Shown here: in pieces, positions 29,468 to 37,264 of the stretch | How positions within the stretch are numbered: position 1 is the first letter of the stretch | Layout of the letters: every line of letters starts with the position of its first letter | NCBI GenBank assembly: GCA_946415785.1 | Contig: CAMKTV010000010.1 | Location: forward strand, 1-37,264 | DNA from: an uncultured Solobacterium sp. | GTDB taxonomy: Bacteria; Bacillota_I; Bacilli_A; Erysipelotrichales; Erysipelotrichaceae | DNA: 37,264 bases | Direction of reading: 5' to 3' | Translations under genes and position numbers: made by a program | The notes under the pieces: generated by a model | Told to the model about the DNA's origin: nothing | Database searches by the model: none | The model's input: only the letters and a program-made list of their open reading frames with translations

Positions 29468-31803
29468 AAAAGTGAACCTACCATGTAGATAAGAGAACTT
29501 AACAGCCACGCAATAAAACACTGTAAGATTACAACACTAATTGCCCACTTGCTTCCAAGTTCTTTTTTAACAGAGGCAACAGCCGCAACACATGGTGTAT
29601 ATAATAAACAGAACACAAGAAGGCTACAAGCGCTGAGCGTACTTAATGCTGCCTGTAAGTTAGCTACAGATCCATAAAGAATTGATAGTGTTGAAACAAC
29701 TGATTCTTTAGCTAAGAAACCAGATATTAAGGCAGTTACTGTTTGCCAATTACCGAAACCACAAGTCTTAAAGACTGGTGAAATAAGTCCAGCTACTCTT
29801 GATAGAATTGATAATTCAGGATTATCTACCATCACAAAATTAAATGAGAATCGCTGTAAGAACCATACAACGATTGTCGCTAAGAAAATTATTGTGAAAG
29901 CTCTCTGTAAGAAATCTTTCGCCTTTTCCCACAATAAGTGAGCGACATTAGAAACACTAGGCAGACGATAATTTGGGAGTTCCATAACAAATGGAACAGC
30001 TTCACCTTTAAATAATGTATTTTTAAATATTAAGGCAATAATAATTGAAACAATGATTCCAAGTAGATATAAACCAATCATTACTAATGCTTTGTATTCA
30101 GGGAAGAAGGCTTCGCAAAAGAAAGCATAGATTGGCAGCTTTGCACTACACGACATAAATGGTGTAAGTAAAATAGTCATCTTTCTGTCACGTTGTGAAG
30201 GCATTGTTCTTGCGGACATGACAGCTGGAACTGTACAGCCAAAGCCTATCAGCATTGGCACAATACTTCTTCCAGATAAACCAATCTTCCTTAATAATTT
30301 ATCCATAAAGAAAGCTACTCTTGCCATATAGCCACTATCTTCTAGAATTGATAAGAAAAAGAATAACACGACAATAATTGGAATAAAACTTAATACCGAG
30401 CCAACACCACCAAAGATGCCATCAACAATTAATGATTGGACAACTTCGGAAACATTAAATCTTATCAACAGATTAGAAACTAAACCGCCTAAATATTCGA
30501 TGCCACTTTCTAATAGTCCTTGTAAGAAACCACCAATTACTTCAAAAGTTAAATAGAAGACTAAGCCCATAATCAAGATAAAAGCAGGAAGGGCACTATA
30601 TTTGCCAGTTAGGATTTTATCTAATCTGTTAGAACGAATATTTTCTTTACTTTCATTTGGTTTAATAACTGTATTTTTTGTAATCTTTTCAATAAAGTTG
30701 TAGCGCATTTCTGCAATAGCTGCTGCTTTATCTAATTTAGATTCACTTTCCATCTGTTCAACCAGATGTTCAATAGTTTCTTTTTCGTTTTGATCAATTC
30801 CTAATTTATCAATGATCAATTCATCACCTTCAGCTGCTTTAGATGCACAAAAACGTAAAGGCAAATTGTTGTTCTTACAATGGTCATCAATTATATGCAT
30901 GATGGCGTGTAAGCATCTATGAATTGCACCACCTCTATCTAAATCATTACAGAAGTCCTGTTTTAAAGGTCTTTCCTGATATTTTGCGACATGAAGAGCG
31001 TGTTCAATAAGTTCATCAACACCTTCATTTTTAGCAGCTGAAATTGGTACAACTGGGATGCCTAAATATTCTTCCAGACCATTTATATCAACATAGCCAT
31101 TATTATTCTTAATTTCATCCATCATATTCAAAGCTAAAACCATTGGCACATCAAGTTCAATTAACTGCATGGTTAAATATAAGCCTCTTTGAATAGAAGT
31201 CGCATCAATGATATTGATGATTCCTTTTGGTTTTTCGTTTAAGATATAATCTCTAGAAATTAATTCTTCACTTGTATATGGTGACATTGAATAGATGCCA
31301 GGTAAATCCACAACTAAAGTATTTGAATGATTTTTAATGACACCTTCTTTTTTATCAACAGTTACACCAGGGAAATTGCCGACATGTTGATTAGAACCAG
31401 TTAATTGATTAAATAATGTAGTCTTACCAGAATTCTGCTGACCAACTAAAGCGAAAGATAAGACAGTATCATCACTAAGTGGATTTTCACTTTTCTTATC
31501 ATGGCTTAAACCATATTCACCCAATCCTGGATGAACACTTTTATTTTTCTTAGGAAGAATATTTTCATCCTTTTCTTCATAATCAATGATTTCAATATTC
31601 TTCGCATCATCTTTTCTTAAAGTCAATTCATAACCATGAATCTTAAATTCAATTGGATCACCCATTGGTGCATATTTAATCAGTTTAATTGTCGCATCAG
31701 GAATTATGCCCATATCAAGAAGATGTTGTCTTGTGGCACCACTTCCTTTAATACTGATGACCTTACCACTTTTACCAATTTCTAATTCATCTAATCTTTT
31801 CAT
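29458..31803 (-). CDS. feoB: FeoA-FeoB fusion, ferrous iron transporter
   Basis: 781 residues from the ATG at 31803, which has AAAGGTG upstream. Imports Fe2+ across the cytoplasmic membrane. Residues 1-75 are a FeoA SH3-like domain (MKRLDELEIGKSGKVISIKG, HLLDMGIIPDATIKL). After a ~40-residue linker comes the FeoB GTPase domain: G1 GQQNSGKT (121-128), G3 DLPG (166-169), G4 NMMD (226-229). Then a helical spacer and the membrane part with two Gate domains and a FeoB C domain (FIPIIVVLFFFLSILEDSGY, GFGCTVPAVMSART, TPFMSCSAKLP). FeoA is usually a separate protein; no free feoA or feoC is adjacent. Confidence 0.95.
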   Translation of the reverse strand: MKRLDELEIGKSGKVISIKGSGATRQHLLDMGIIPDATIKLIKYAPMGDPIEFKIHGYELTLRKDDAKNIEIIDYEEKDENILPKKNKSVHPGLGEYGLSHDKKSENPLSDDTVLSFALVGQQNSGKTTLFNQLTGSNQHVGNFPGVTVDKKEGVIKNHSNTLVVDLPGIYSMSPYTSEELISRDYILNEKPKGIINIIDATSIQRGLYLTMQLIELDVPMVLALNMMDEIKNNNGYVDINGLEEYLGIPVVPISAAKNEGVDELIEHALHVAKYQERPLKQDFCNDLDRGGAIHRCLHAIMHIIDDHCKNNNLPLRFCASKAAEGDELIIDKLGIDQNEKETIEHLVEQMESESKLDKAAAIAEMRYNFIEKITKNTVIKPNESKENIRSNRLDKILTGKYSALPAFILIMGLVFYLTFEVIGGFLQGLLESGIEYLGGLVSNLLIRFNVSEVVQSLIVDGIFGGVGSVLSFIPIIVVLFFFLSILEDSGYMARVAFFMDKLLRKIGLSGRSIVPMLIGFGCTVPAVMSARTMPSQRDRKMTILLTPFMSCSAKLPIYAFFCEAFFPEYKALVMIGLYLLGIIVSIIIALIFKNTLFKGEAVPFVMELPNYRLPSVSNVAHLLWEKAKDFLQRAFTIIFLATIVVWFLQRFSFNFVMVDNPELSILSRVAGLISPVFKTCGFGNWQTVTALISGFLAKESVVSTLSILYGSVANLQAALSTLSACSLLVFCLLYTPCVAAVASVKKELGSKWAISVVILQCFIAWLLSSLIYMVGSLFII

Positions 31804-31839
31804 AAAAACACCTTTATCAATATAATTATTCACTACTAT

Positions 31840-32514
31840 CTAGATATTATCAATCTGCCAATCAATGGGCGTCATTTTATTTTTAATTAAAAAATCATTA
31901 GTTTTCGAAAATGGTTTAGAACCAAAGAAACCATTGTAGGCACTTAATGGTGAAGGATGAACTGACTGTAAGATTAAATGCTTAGGATTAGTAATCAGCT
32001 GTCTTTTATTCTTGGCATTATTCCCCCATAAGATAAAGACTACAGGCTCTTCCTTTTCATTTAATTTTTCAATTATCTTATTAGTTAAAATTTCCCATCC
32101 TTTTCCTAAATGTGAATTAGCCTTATGTGCTTCAACAGTTAAGATGGTATTAAGTAAAAGTACACCCTGTCTGGCCCATTTTTCAAGATAGCCATTATTT
32201 GGTATATAACAGCCCAAATCATCATGAAGTTCCTTATAAATATTCTGTAATGAAGGAGGAATATCAATACCTTTATTGACAGAAAAAGATAAGCCATGAG
32301 CCTGTCCCTTTTCATGATATGGATCTTGTCCAAGGATAACGACTTTAACATCTTTATAGCTTGTATATCTTAAAGCGTTATAAATATCTTTAGGCAAGGG
32401 ATAGATTATTTTATGTTTATATTCTTCATTTAAAAACAGTCTCAATTTCTGATAATAATCTTTTTCAAATTCATCATTTAAGATATCATCCCAATCGTTT
32501 CCAACAAGTTTCAT
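31840..32514 (-). CDS. ung: Uracil-DNA glycosylase, family 1
   Basis: 224 residues. Removes uracil from DNA, starting base-excision repair. Seen: the catalytic GQDPYH (62-67), [34 protein letters not shown] and the DNA-intercalating [11 protein letters not shown]. Full length. The minus-strand ATG at 32514 has no ribosome binding site; TAAAAT (32526-32521) ends six bases before it. It is divergent from uvrA with only 39 bases between the start codons. Confidence 0.96.
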   Translation of the reverse strand: MKLVGNDWDDILNDEFEKDYYQKLRLFLNEEYKHKIIYPLPKDIYNALRYTSYKDVKVVILGQDPYHEKGQAHGLSFSVNKGIDIPPSLQNIYKELHDDLGCYIPNNGYLEKWARQGVLLLNTILTVEAHKANSHLGKGWEILTNKIIEKLNEKEEPVVFILWGNNAKNKRQLITNPKHLILQSVHPSPLSAYNGFFGSKPFSKTNDFLIKNKMTPIDWQIDNI

Positions 32515-32520
32515 AAGTAT

Positions 32521-32546
32521 ATTTTAGAATAAAAAAATTGTAAAAT
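32521..32546. promoter_or_regulatory. Face-to-face -10 boxes of ung and uvrA
   Basis: The minus-strand TAAAAT (32526-32521) serves ung and the plus-strand TAAAAT (32541-32546) serves uvrA; each lies where the other's -35 would be. Gaps to the ATGs are 6 and 7 bases, so both transcripts are predicted leaderless. Confidence 0.55.
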
Positions 32547-32553
32547 AAATTAG

Positions 32554-35376
32554 ATGGCAAACGACAACATTATTATTAAGGGAGCTCGTGTAAATAACCT
32601 TAAAAATTTAGATATAAGCATCCCTCGAAACAAGATGATAGTGATGACAGGTCTTTCTGGTTCTGGAAAGACTTCTTTAGCATTTGACACTATTTATGCG
32701 GAAGGACAAAGAAGATATATTGAATCGTTAAGTTCTTATGCCAGACAGTTTTTAGGTGGCATTGAAAAGCCTGATGTTGATTTAATTGAAGGCTTATCTC
32801 CTTCGATTGCGATTGATCAAAAGACGACTAATAATAACCCACGTTCTACTGTTGGCACAATTACAGAAATCTATGATTATTTAAGACTTTTATATGCCAG
32901 ATGTGGTGAAGTGTATTGTCCAAATCATAATGAACCAATTAAAGCCATGTCGGTGCAGACAATGGTTCAAAGAGTATTGGAATATCCTGTTAACAGTCGT
33001 ATTGAAATATTAGCTAATGTTGTCATTGACCGCAAAGGAACATTTAGAGATTATTTTGAAGAATTAAAGAAAGATGGTTATCTAAGATTATATGTTGATG
33101 GTAAACAATGCAGCTTAGATGAAGAAATAAAATTAGATAAGAACATCAGACATAATATTGATGTTGTGGTTGATCGTATCGTTGTCAAAGAAGGCATTGA
33201 AACTAGACTCACAGATTCAATCGAATTAGCCTTAAAGTTGACTAAAGGAACCTGCATCATTAAATGTGGCGATAGTAAAGAATTATTATCAAGCATCTTT
33301 GCCTGTCCAAAATGTGGTTTTACAGTGCCTAAACTTGAACCAAGACTGTTTTCTTTTAATTCACCATTAGGTGCCTGTCCTAATTGTAAAGGACTTGGTG
33401 TTACCCAAGAAGTGGACATTGATTATCTGATTCCAGATAAATCACTAAGTATTAATGATGGTGGCATCCGTTATTATAAAAATATTGTCGGTACAAGAAA
33501 TCTTGAATGGCAGAATTTCACTTCTTTATTGAATCATTATCATATATCTTTAGAAAAGCCTCTTTCAAAGATGTCTAAAAAAGAAATGGATATTATTTTA
33601 TATGGTTCAAATGAACCAATCAAATATAACATTGAATCAAATGGTGGCACAAAATACACCAAGACCGCTTTCATTGAAGGCGTTAAAGCTTTAATTGAAA
33701 GACGTTATGAAGAGACTACCAGCAATATGTCTAAAGAGTGGTATTACTCTTATATGGTTGAATCAGAATGTGAAATGTGTCATGGCGCAAGATTATCAGA
33801 TCAGGTATTGGCTGTTAAAATTGGTGGCAAGAATATCTATGAACTGACATCTTTATCAATTAAAGATGCTTATGAATTCATTTCGAATTTAAAACTGTCT
33901 AAGTCACAACAGGAAATTGCCCGTTTATTATTGGAAGAATTAAAATCAAGACTGAGATTTTTAATTGATGTCGGACTAGAATATTTAAGTCTTAACAGAA
34001 CTGCTGGAAGCTTATCGGGTGGTGAAGCACAACGTATCAGACTGGCTACACAAATTGGCTCAGCTTTAACTGGTGTTTTATATGTCTTAGATGAACCATC
34101 AATTGGCTTACATCAGAAAGATAATGACAAATTGATCAAGACATTAAAGAAAATGAGAGATCTAGGCAATACGGTCATTGTCGTTGAACATGATGAAGAA
34201 ACAATGATGGCAAGTGATTATATTGCGGATATTGGCCCTGGTGCTGGAAAAGATGGTGGTGAATTAGTTTTCTTTGGCACACCAGAAGAAATATTAAAAT
34301 GCGATGCATCTTTAACAGGACAGTATTTAAGTGGCAAGAAGAAAATACCAGTACCTGTTAAAAGAAGAAAAGGCAATGGCAACAGTATCAAAGTCATTGG
34401 TGCTGCTGAACATAATCTTAAAAACATTGACGTGGAATTTCCACTGGGAAAATTAATTTGTGTAACAGGTGTTTCTGGTTCAGGCAAATCAACACTGGTT
34501 AATGAAATATTAGCCAATGGCATCATGAAGAATTTAAATCGTGTCCGCATTAAAACGGGTAAACACAAAAAGATTATTGGCTTAGATAATATCGATAAGA
34601 TAGTGACAATCTACCAAGATCCAATCGGCAGAACTCCAAGAAGTAATCCCGCAACTTATACAGGTGTCTTTGATGACATAAGAGATGTATTCGCAAGCTG
34701 TCCAGATGCCAAAGAAAGAGGCTATACAAAAAGCAGATTCTCTTTTAATGTGCCAGGAGGAAGATGTGAAGCCTGTGATGGGGATGGTGTCAAGAAAATA
34801 TCAATGTTGTTTGTACCAGATGTTTATGTTGAATGTGAAGAATGTCGTGGTCAAAGATATAATAATGAAACATTAGAAGTAAAATATCGTGGTAAGAATG
34901 TTTATGATGTCTTAAAGATGAATGTCAAAGAAGCATTAGAATTCTTTAAGAATCATCCTAAGATTAAAAATAAATTACAGACATTATATGATGTTGGGCT
35001 TGGCTACATTGAACTTGGACAGGCAGCGACAACTCTATCGGGTGGTGAAGCCCAAAGAGTAAAACTCGCAAGTGAACTTCAAAAGAAGGCAACAGGAAAA
35101 ACTTTATTTGTCTTAGATGAACCAACTACTGGCTTACATAGTGATGATGTCTATAAATTAATTAAGATTCTTGATCGCATTGTAAGTAATGGCGATACAG
35201 TTGTGGTCATTGAACATAATCTTGATGTCATCAAATGTGCTGACTGGATTATTGATTTAGGACCTGATGGTGGTGAAAACGGTGGCACAATTGTGGGTGA
35301 AGGAAGCCCAGAAATGATAAGTAAAATTAAAAACAGTTATACAGGACAATATTTAAAGAAGGTGTTAAAAAGATGA
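32554..35376 (+). CDS. uvrA: UvrABC excinuclease subunit A
   Basis: 940 residues, standard length. Damage-recognition ATPase of nucleotide-excision repair. Two ABC modules: Walker [10 protein letters not shown] (about 32-40) and GVSGSGKST (near 640); signature LSGGEAQR twice; Walker [11 protein letters not shown] and [10 protein letters not shown]. Zinc-finger Cys pairs are CPKC...CPNC and CEAC...CEEC. No ribosome binding site before the ATG. Its end overlaps hprK by ATGA, and hprK overlaps the ABC ATPase gene, so the genes form one operon. Confidence 0.97.
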   Translation: MANDNIIIKGARVNNLKNLDISIPRNKMIVMTGLSGSGKTSLAFDTIYAEGQRRYIESLSSYARQFLGGIEKPDVDLIEGLSPSIAIDQKTTNNNPRSTVGTITEIYDYLRLLYARCGEVYCPNHNEPIKAMSVQTMVQRVLEYPVNSRIEILANVVIDRKGTFRDYFEELKKDGYLRLYVDGKQCSLDEEIKLDKNIRHNIDVVVDRIVVKEGIETRLTDSIELALKLTKGTCIIKCGDSKELLSSIFACPKCGFTVPKLEPRLFSFNSPLGACPNCKGLGVTQEVDIDYLIPDKSLSINDGGIRYYKNIVGTRNLEWQNFTSLLNHYHISLEKPLSKMSKKEMDIILYGSNEPIKYNIESNGGTKYTKTAFIEGVKALIERRYEETTSNMSKEWYYSYMVESECEMCHGARLSDQVLAVKIGGKNIYELTSLSIKDAYEFISNLKLSKSQQEIARLLLEELKSRLRFLIDVGLEYLSLNRTAGSLSGGEAQRIRLATQIGSALTGVLYVLDEPSIGLHQKDNDKLIKTLKKMRDLGNTVIVVEHDEETMMASDYIADIGPGAGKDGGELVFFGTPEEILKCDASLTGQYLSGKKKIPVPVKRRKGNGNSIKVIGAAEHNLKNIDVEFPLGKLICVTGVSGSGKSTLVNEILANGIMKNLNRVRIKTGKHKKIIGLDNIDKIVTIYQDPIGRTPRSNPATYTGVFDDIRDVFASCPDAKERGYTKSRFSFNVPGGRCEACDGDGVKKISMLFVPDVYVECEECRGQRYNNETLEVKYRGKNVYDVLKMNVKEALEFFKNHPKIKNKLQTLYDVGLGYIELGQAATTLSGGEAQRVKLASELQKKATGKTLFVLDEPTTGLHSDDVYKLIKILDRIVSNGDTVVVIEHNLDVIKCADWIIDLGPDGGENGGTIVGEGSPEMISKIKNSYTGQYLKKVLKR

Positions 35377-36314
35377 GAGAACTAGATAAACAGGTCAGTG
35401 TCAGAAAGATTAAAGAAGCTTTTAATTTAACGCAGGTTTGTGGCGATGATCATTCTTTAGATCGTTGGACTATTGTTCAAGATGTCAACAGACCAGGTCT
35501 GGAATTATCAGGCTACAAAGAAGATTCAGAATTAAAAAGAGTCGTTGTTATTGGCAAGAAAGAACATCATTATATTGAAACTCTTGATTATGATACACAA
35601 AGAGATCGTTTTGAATTTCTAACTGATATTTATACGCCATGTATCATCATTACTCAAGGAAATAAAGCACCGCAGGTATTAATTGATGTTGCGGGCAACA
35701 AGAATTTCCCTGTCTTTGAATGTCCTGATGTTACTTATCAGTTTGTATCTGATTTGACAGCCTTTTTAACTGCTGAACTTGCACCAAACGAATATGTTGG
35801 TGGCGGCTTAATGAACATCTATGGTGTTGGTGTAGCGATATTAGGTGAAAGCGGTATTGGTAAGTCAGAACTTGAATTAGACTTGATTAAAAGAGGACAT
35901 ATCTTTGTGGCTGATGATGTCATTGACGTTCATCGAATCAATAATGAATTAGTTGGTCAGGCACCAGAAAATCTTAAGAGAATGATGGAAATAAGAGGTG
36001 TCGGTATCGTCGATGTCTGCTTAATGTTTGGCGGACACTGTTACTCACCAAGCTGCCCAATCACATTTGCGATAAAACTCACAAATTATGCTAATTATCT
36101 GAAATCTAGTCCAAACAGGCTTGATCCTTTAGAAAATACAACGAAAATATTAGGCATAGAAATACCATTAATGGAAATACCTGTTACGGAAGGTAAATTA
36201 ATTTCGACTATTGTTGAATCAGCAGTATCAAGATATATCATCAAACAACGTGGTATCGATACAAATGAAGAATTTCAACAACGTATATATAAGGAGATAA
36301 AAAATAAAAAATGA
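35373..36314 (+). CDS. hprK: HPr kinase/phosphorylase
   Basis: 313 residues. Phosphorylates Ser46 of HPr using ATP or pyrophosphate and reverses it, the switch for carbon catabolite repression in Firmicutes. Walker A GESGIGKSELELDLIKRGH (about 160), VADDVIDVHRI, and the HprK signature EIRGVGIVDV; N-terminal domain about 1-130. Overlaps uvrA (ATGA) and the next gene by four bases. Fits the PTS-type permease elsewhere in the window. Confidence 0.96.
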   Translation: MRELDKQVSVRKIKEAFNLTQVCGDDHSLDRWTIVQDVNRPGLELSGYKEDSELKRVVVIGKKEHHYIETLDYDTQRDRFEFLTDIYTPCIIITQGNKAPQVLIDVAGNKNFPVFECPDVTYQFVSDLTAFLTAELAPNEYVGGGLMNIYGVGVAILGESGIGKSELELDLIKRGHIFVADDVIDVHRINNELVGQAPENLKRMMEIRGVGIVDVCLMFGGHCYSPSCPITFAIKLTNYANYLKSSPNRLDPLENTTKILGIEIPLMEIPVTEGKLISTIVESAVSRYIIKQRGIDTNEEFQQRIYKEIKNKK

Positions 36315-37033
36315 ATATCTTAGAAATCAAAAACTATACCAAGATTTATGGCAAAGGCAAAAAAGCGTGTGACGATGTTTCTTTAACAGTTGAAAGTGGC
36401 GACATCTTTGGCTTTATCGGTCATAATGGCGCAGGCAAATCAACAACCATAAGAGCGATAGTCGGTGTTTTAGATTTTGAAATGGGAAACATTGAAATTG
36501 ATGGCCATGATGTCAAAAAAGAACCAATTGAATGTAAGAAAGTAACAGCTTATATTCCTGATAATCCTGATTTATATGAAAATTTGACTGGTTTACAATA
36601 TTTGAATTTTGTCGCTGATGCCTATGAAGTAAGCGAAAAAGAAAGACAGGAATTAATTGAAGATTACAGTAAACGTTTTGAAATAAAAGATGCTTTAGTT
36701 GATGTGATCAGTTCTTATTCTCATGGTATGAAACAGAAACTGGCTATTATATCTGCCTTAATACATAAACCAAAATTATTAGTATTAGATGAACCATTTG
36801 TGGGTCTTGATCCAAAAGCAGCTTTCATCTTAAAAGAGATTATGCATGAGATGTGTAATGAAGGCTGTGCTGTTTTCTTCTCAACTCACGTTTTAGATGT
36901 GGCAGAAAAACTTTGTAACAAGATTGCGATTATTAAAAAAGGAAAAATTATTGCCAATGGCAAGATTGAAGACTTATTGCAAGGCAAGGAATCACTTGAA
37001 GATGTATTCTTAGAGGCTATAAAAGATGAATAA
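36311..37033 (+). CDS. ABC transporter ATP-binding protein
   Basis: 240 residues. Walker A GHNGAGKST (about 37-45), signature SYSHGMKQKLA, Walker B LLVLDEPFVGLD and switch His in FFSTHVLD. It resembles exporter/antibiotic-resistance or gliding-type ATPases (CcmA class). It overlaps hprK and the permease gene, so it is the nucleotide-binding half of a two-gene exporter; substrate unknown. Confidence 0.93.
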   Translation: MNILEIKNYTKIYGKGKKACDDVSLTVESGDIFGFIGHNGAGKSTTIRAIVGVLDFEMGNIEIDGHDVKKEPIECKKVTAYIPDNPDLYENLTGLQYLNFVADAYEVSEKERQELIEDYSKRFEIKDALVDVISSYSHGMKQKLAIISALIHKPKLLVLDEPFVGLDPKAAFILKEIMHEMCNEGCAVFFSTHVLDVAEKLCNKIAIIKKGKIIANGKIEDLLQGKESLEDVFLEAIKDE

Positions 37034-37264
37034 GGGTTTTATTCTATTTAAGACTATTTTTACTTCAACTAGTCTTTTAAATATCTATAGACATTCTCAA
37101 GATAAGAAAAAAAGAAAGAAAGCAATTGGTTCCTTTATTGGCATAATTGTCTTGTCTTTGACATGTATTCTTTTTGTAGGCTCAATTGCTTATGCTTTTG
37201 CATATTTTGGCTATCAACAGATGGTGCCAATCTTTGTAGCATCAATAATCACATTATTATCTTT
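37026..37264 (+). CDS. ABC transporter permease, N-terminal part (cut by window edge)
   Basis: An open frame from the ATG at 37026 overlaps the ATPase gene by eight bases. It begins MNKGFILFKTIFTSTSLLNI, followed by a basic loop (DKKKRKK) and two hydrophobic segments (FIGIIVLSLTCILFVGSIAY and FVASIITLLS). Likely the membrane partner of the preceding ATPase; only 79 codons are visible. Confidence 0.8.
   Translation, partial: MNKGFILFKTIFTSTSLLNIYRHSQDKKKRKKAIGSFIGIIVLSLTCILFVGSIAYAFAYFGYQQMVPIFVASIITLLS

Noticed and set aside
33078-33419. Long minus-strand open frames inside uvrA (also 34218-34568)
   Set aside because: Antisense shadows of uvrA with no start signal, domain or independent support.
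1-37264. CRISPR array, rRNA genes, prophage, toxin-antitoxin pairs
   Set aside because: No spaced repeats, rRNA signatures, structural phage genes or paired small toxin-type genes are visible.

Overview
The window is a chromosomal segment from an AT-rich, low-GC Gram-positive bacterium. The best fit is the Erysipelotrichaceae/Erysipelotrichia branch of Bacillota. Evidence: Shine-Dalgarno motifs of the AGGAGG type, a T-box riboswitch ahead of methionyl-tRNA synthetase, HPr kinase, the order rpmH-rnpA-yidC-jag, a MurT/GatD pair, and no outer-membrane genes. Genus is an inference from protein style; no database was searched.

Layout. 1-1074: 5' part of an IS30-type transposase gene running off the left edge. 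1075-2482: a lipoprotein gene, then about 430 bases of mobile-element debris including a serine-recombinase tail. 2483-2660: two tRNA genes (Ser-GCU, Gly-GCC) on the minus strand. 2764-10192: housekeeping genes (M19 dipeptidase, dUTPase, tRNA-Arg, a membrane-anchored unknown, acetyltransferase, M18 aminopeptidase, Fe-S aldo/keto reductase, DUF4015 hydrolase). 10293-15773: a compact Tad/Flp-like pilus operon. 15795-17937: T-box and metS with a terminator. 17993-19999: a MurT/GatD-like pair. 20007-24624: small genes on both strands, including a C-S lyase whose message runs into tRNA-Ser(CGA), a DUF5131 protein, a DJ-1 protein and an unusual PTS permease. 24684-26712: rpmH-rnpA-yidC-jag. 26920-29450: an AAA/DUF4143 ATPase facing a GH25 lysozyme and an unknown gene. 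29458-32514: a FeoA-FeoB fusion and ung. 32554-37264: uvrA, hprK and an ABC exporter cut by the right edge.

How the genes work together. The pilus operon has one ATPase, a fused two-module platform protein, a secreted repeat protein, two TadE-like minor pilins and four small proteins sharing an N-terminal 'L-F/I-x-x-Y-G' signature just before or within a hydrophobic segment. No prepilin peptidase, TadZ or secretin is present. The cell-envelope set (MurT/GatD, GH25, YidC, lipoprotein) and DNA-precursor/repair set (dut, ung, uvrA) are otherwise ordinary in content.

Most notable: (1) the GatD-like protein lacks both the catalytic Cys and His expected of a glutaminase, and its MurT partner departs from the usual motif, which suggests a different nucleophile than glutamine-derived ammonia; (2) the small-pilin family of the Tad-like operon; (3) at least eight genes with a TATAAT/TAAAAT box 6-7 bases before the ATG and no Shine-Dalgarno site, implying leaderless mRNAs; (4) two tRNA genes that begin 0-2 bases after a stop codon and end in a terminator, so they probably mature from the 3' end of protein-coding messages.
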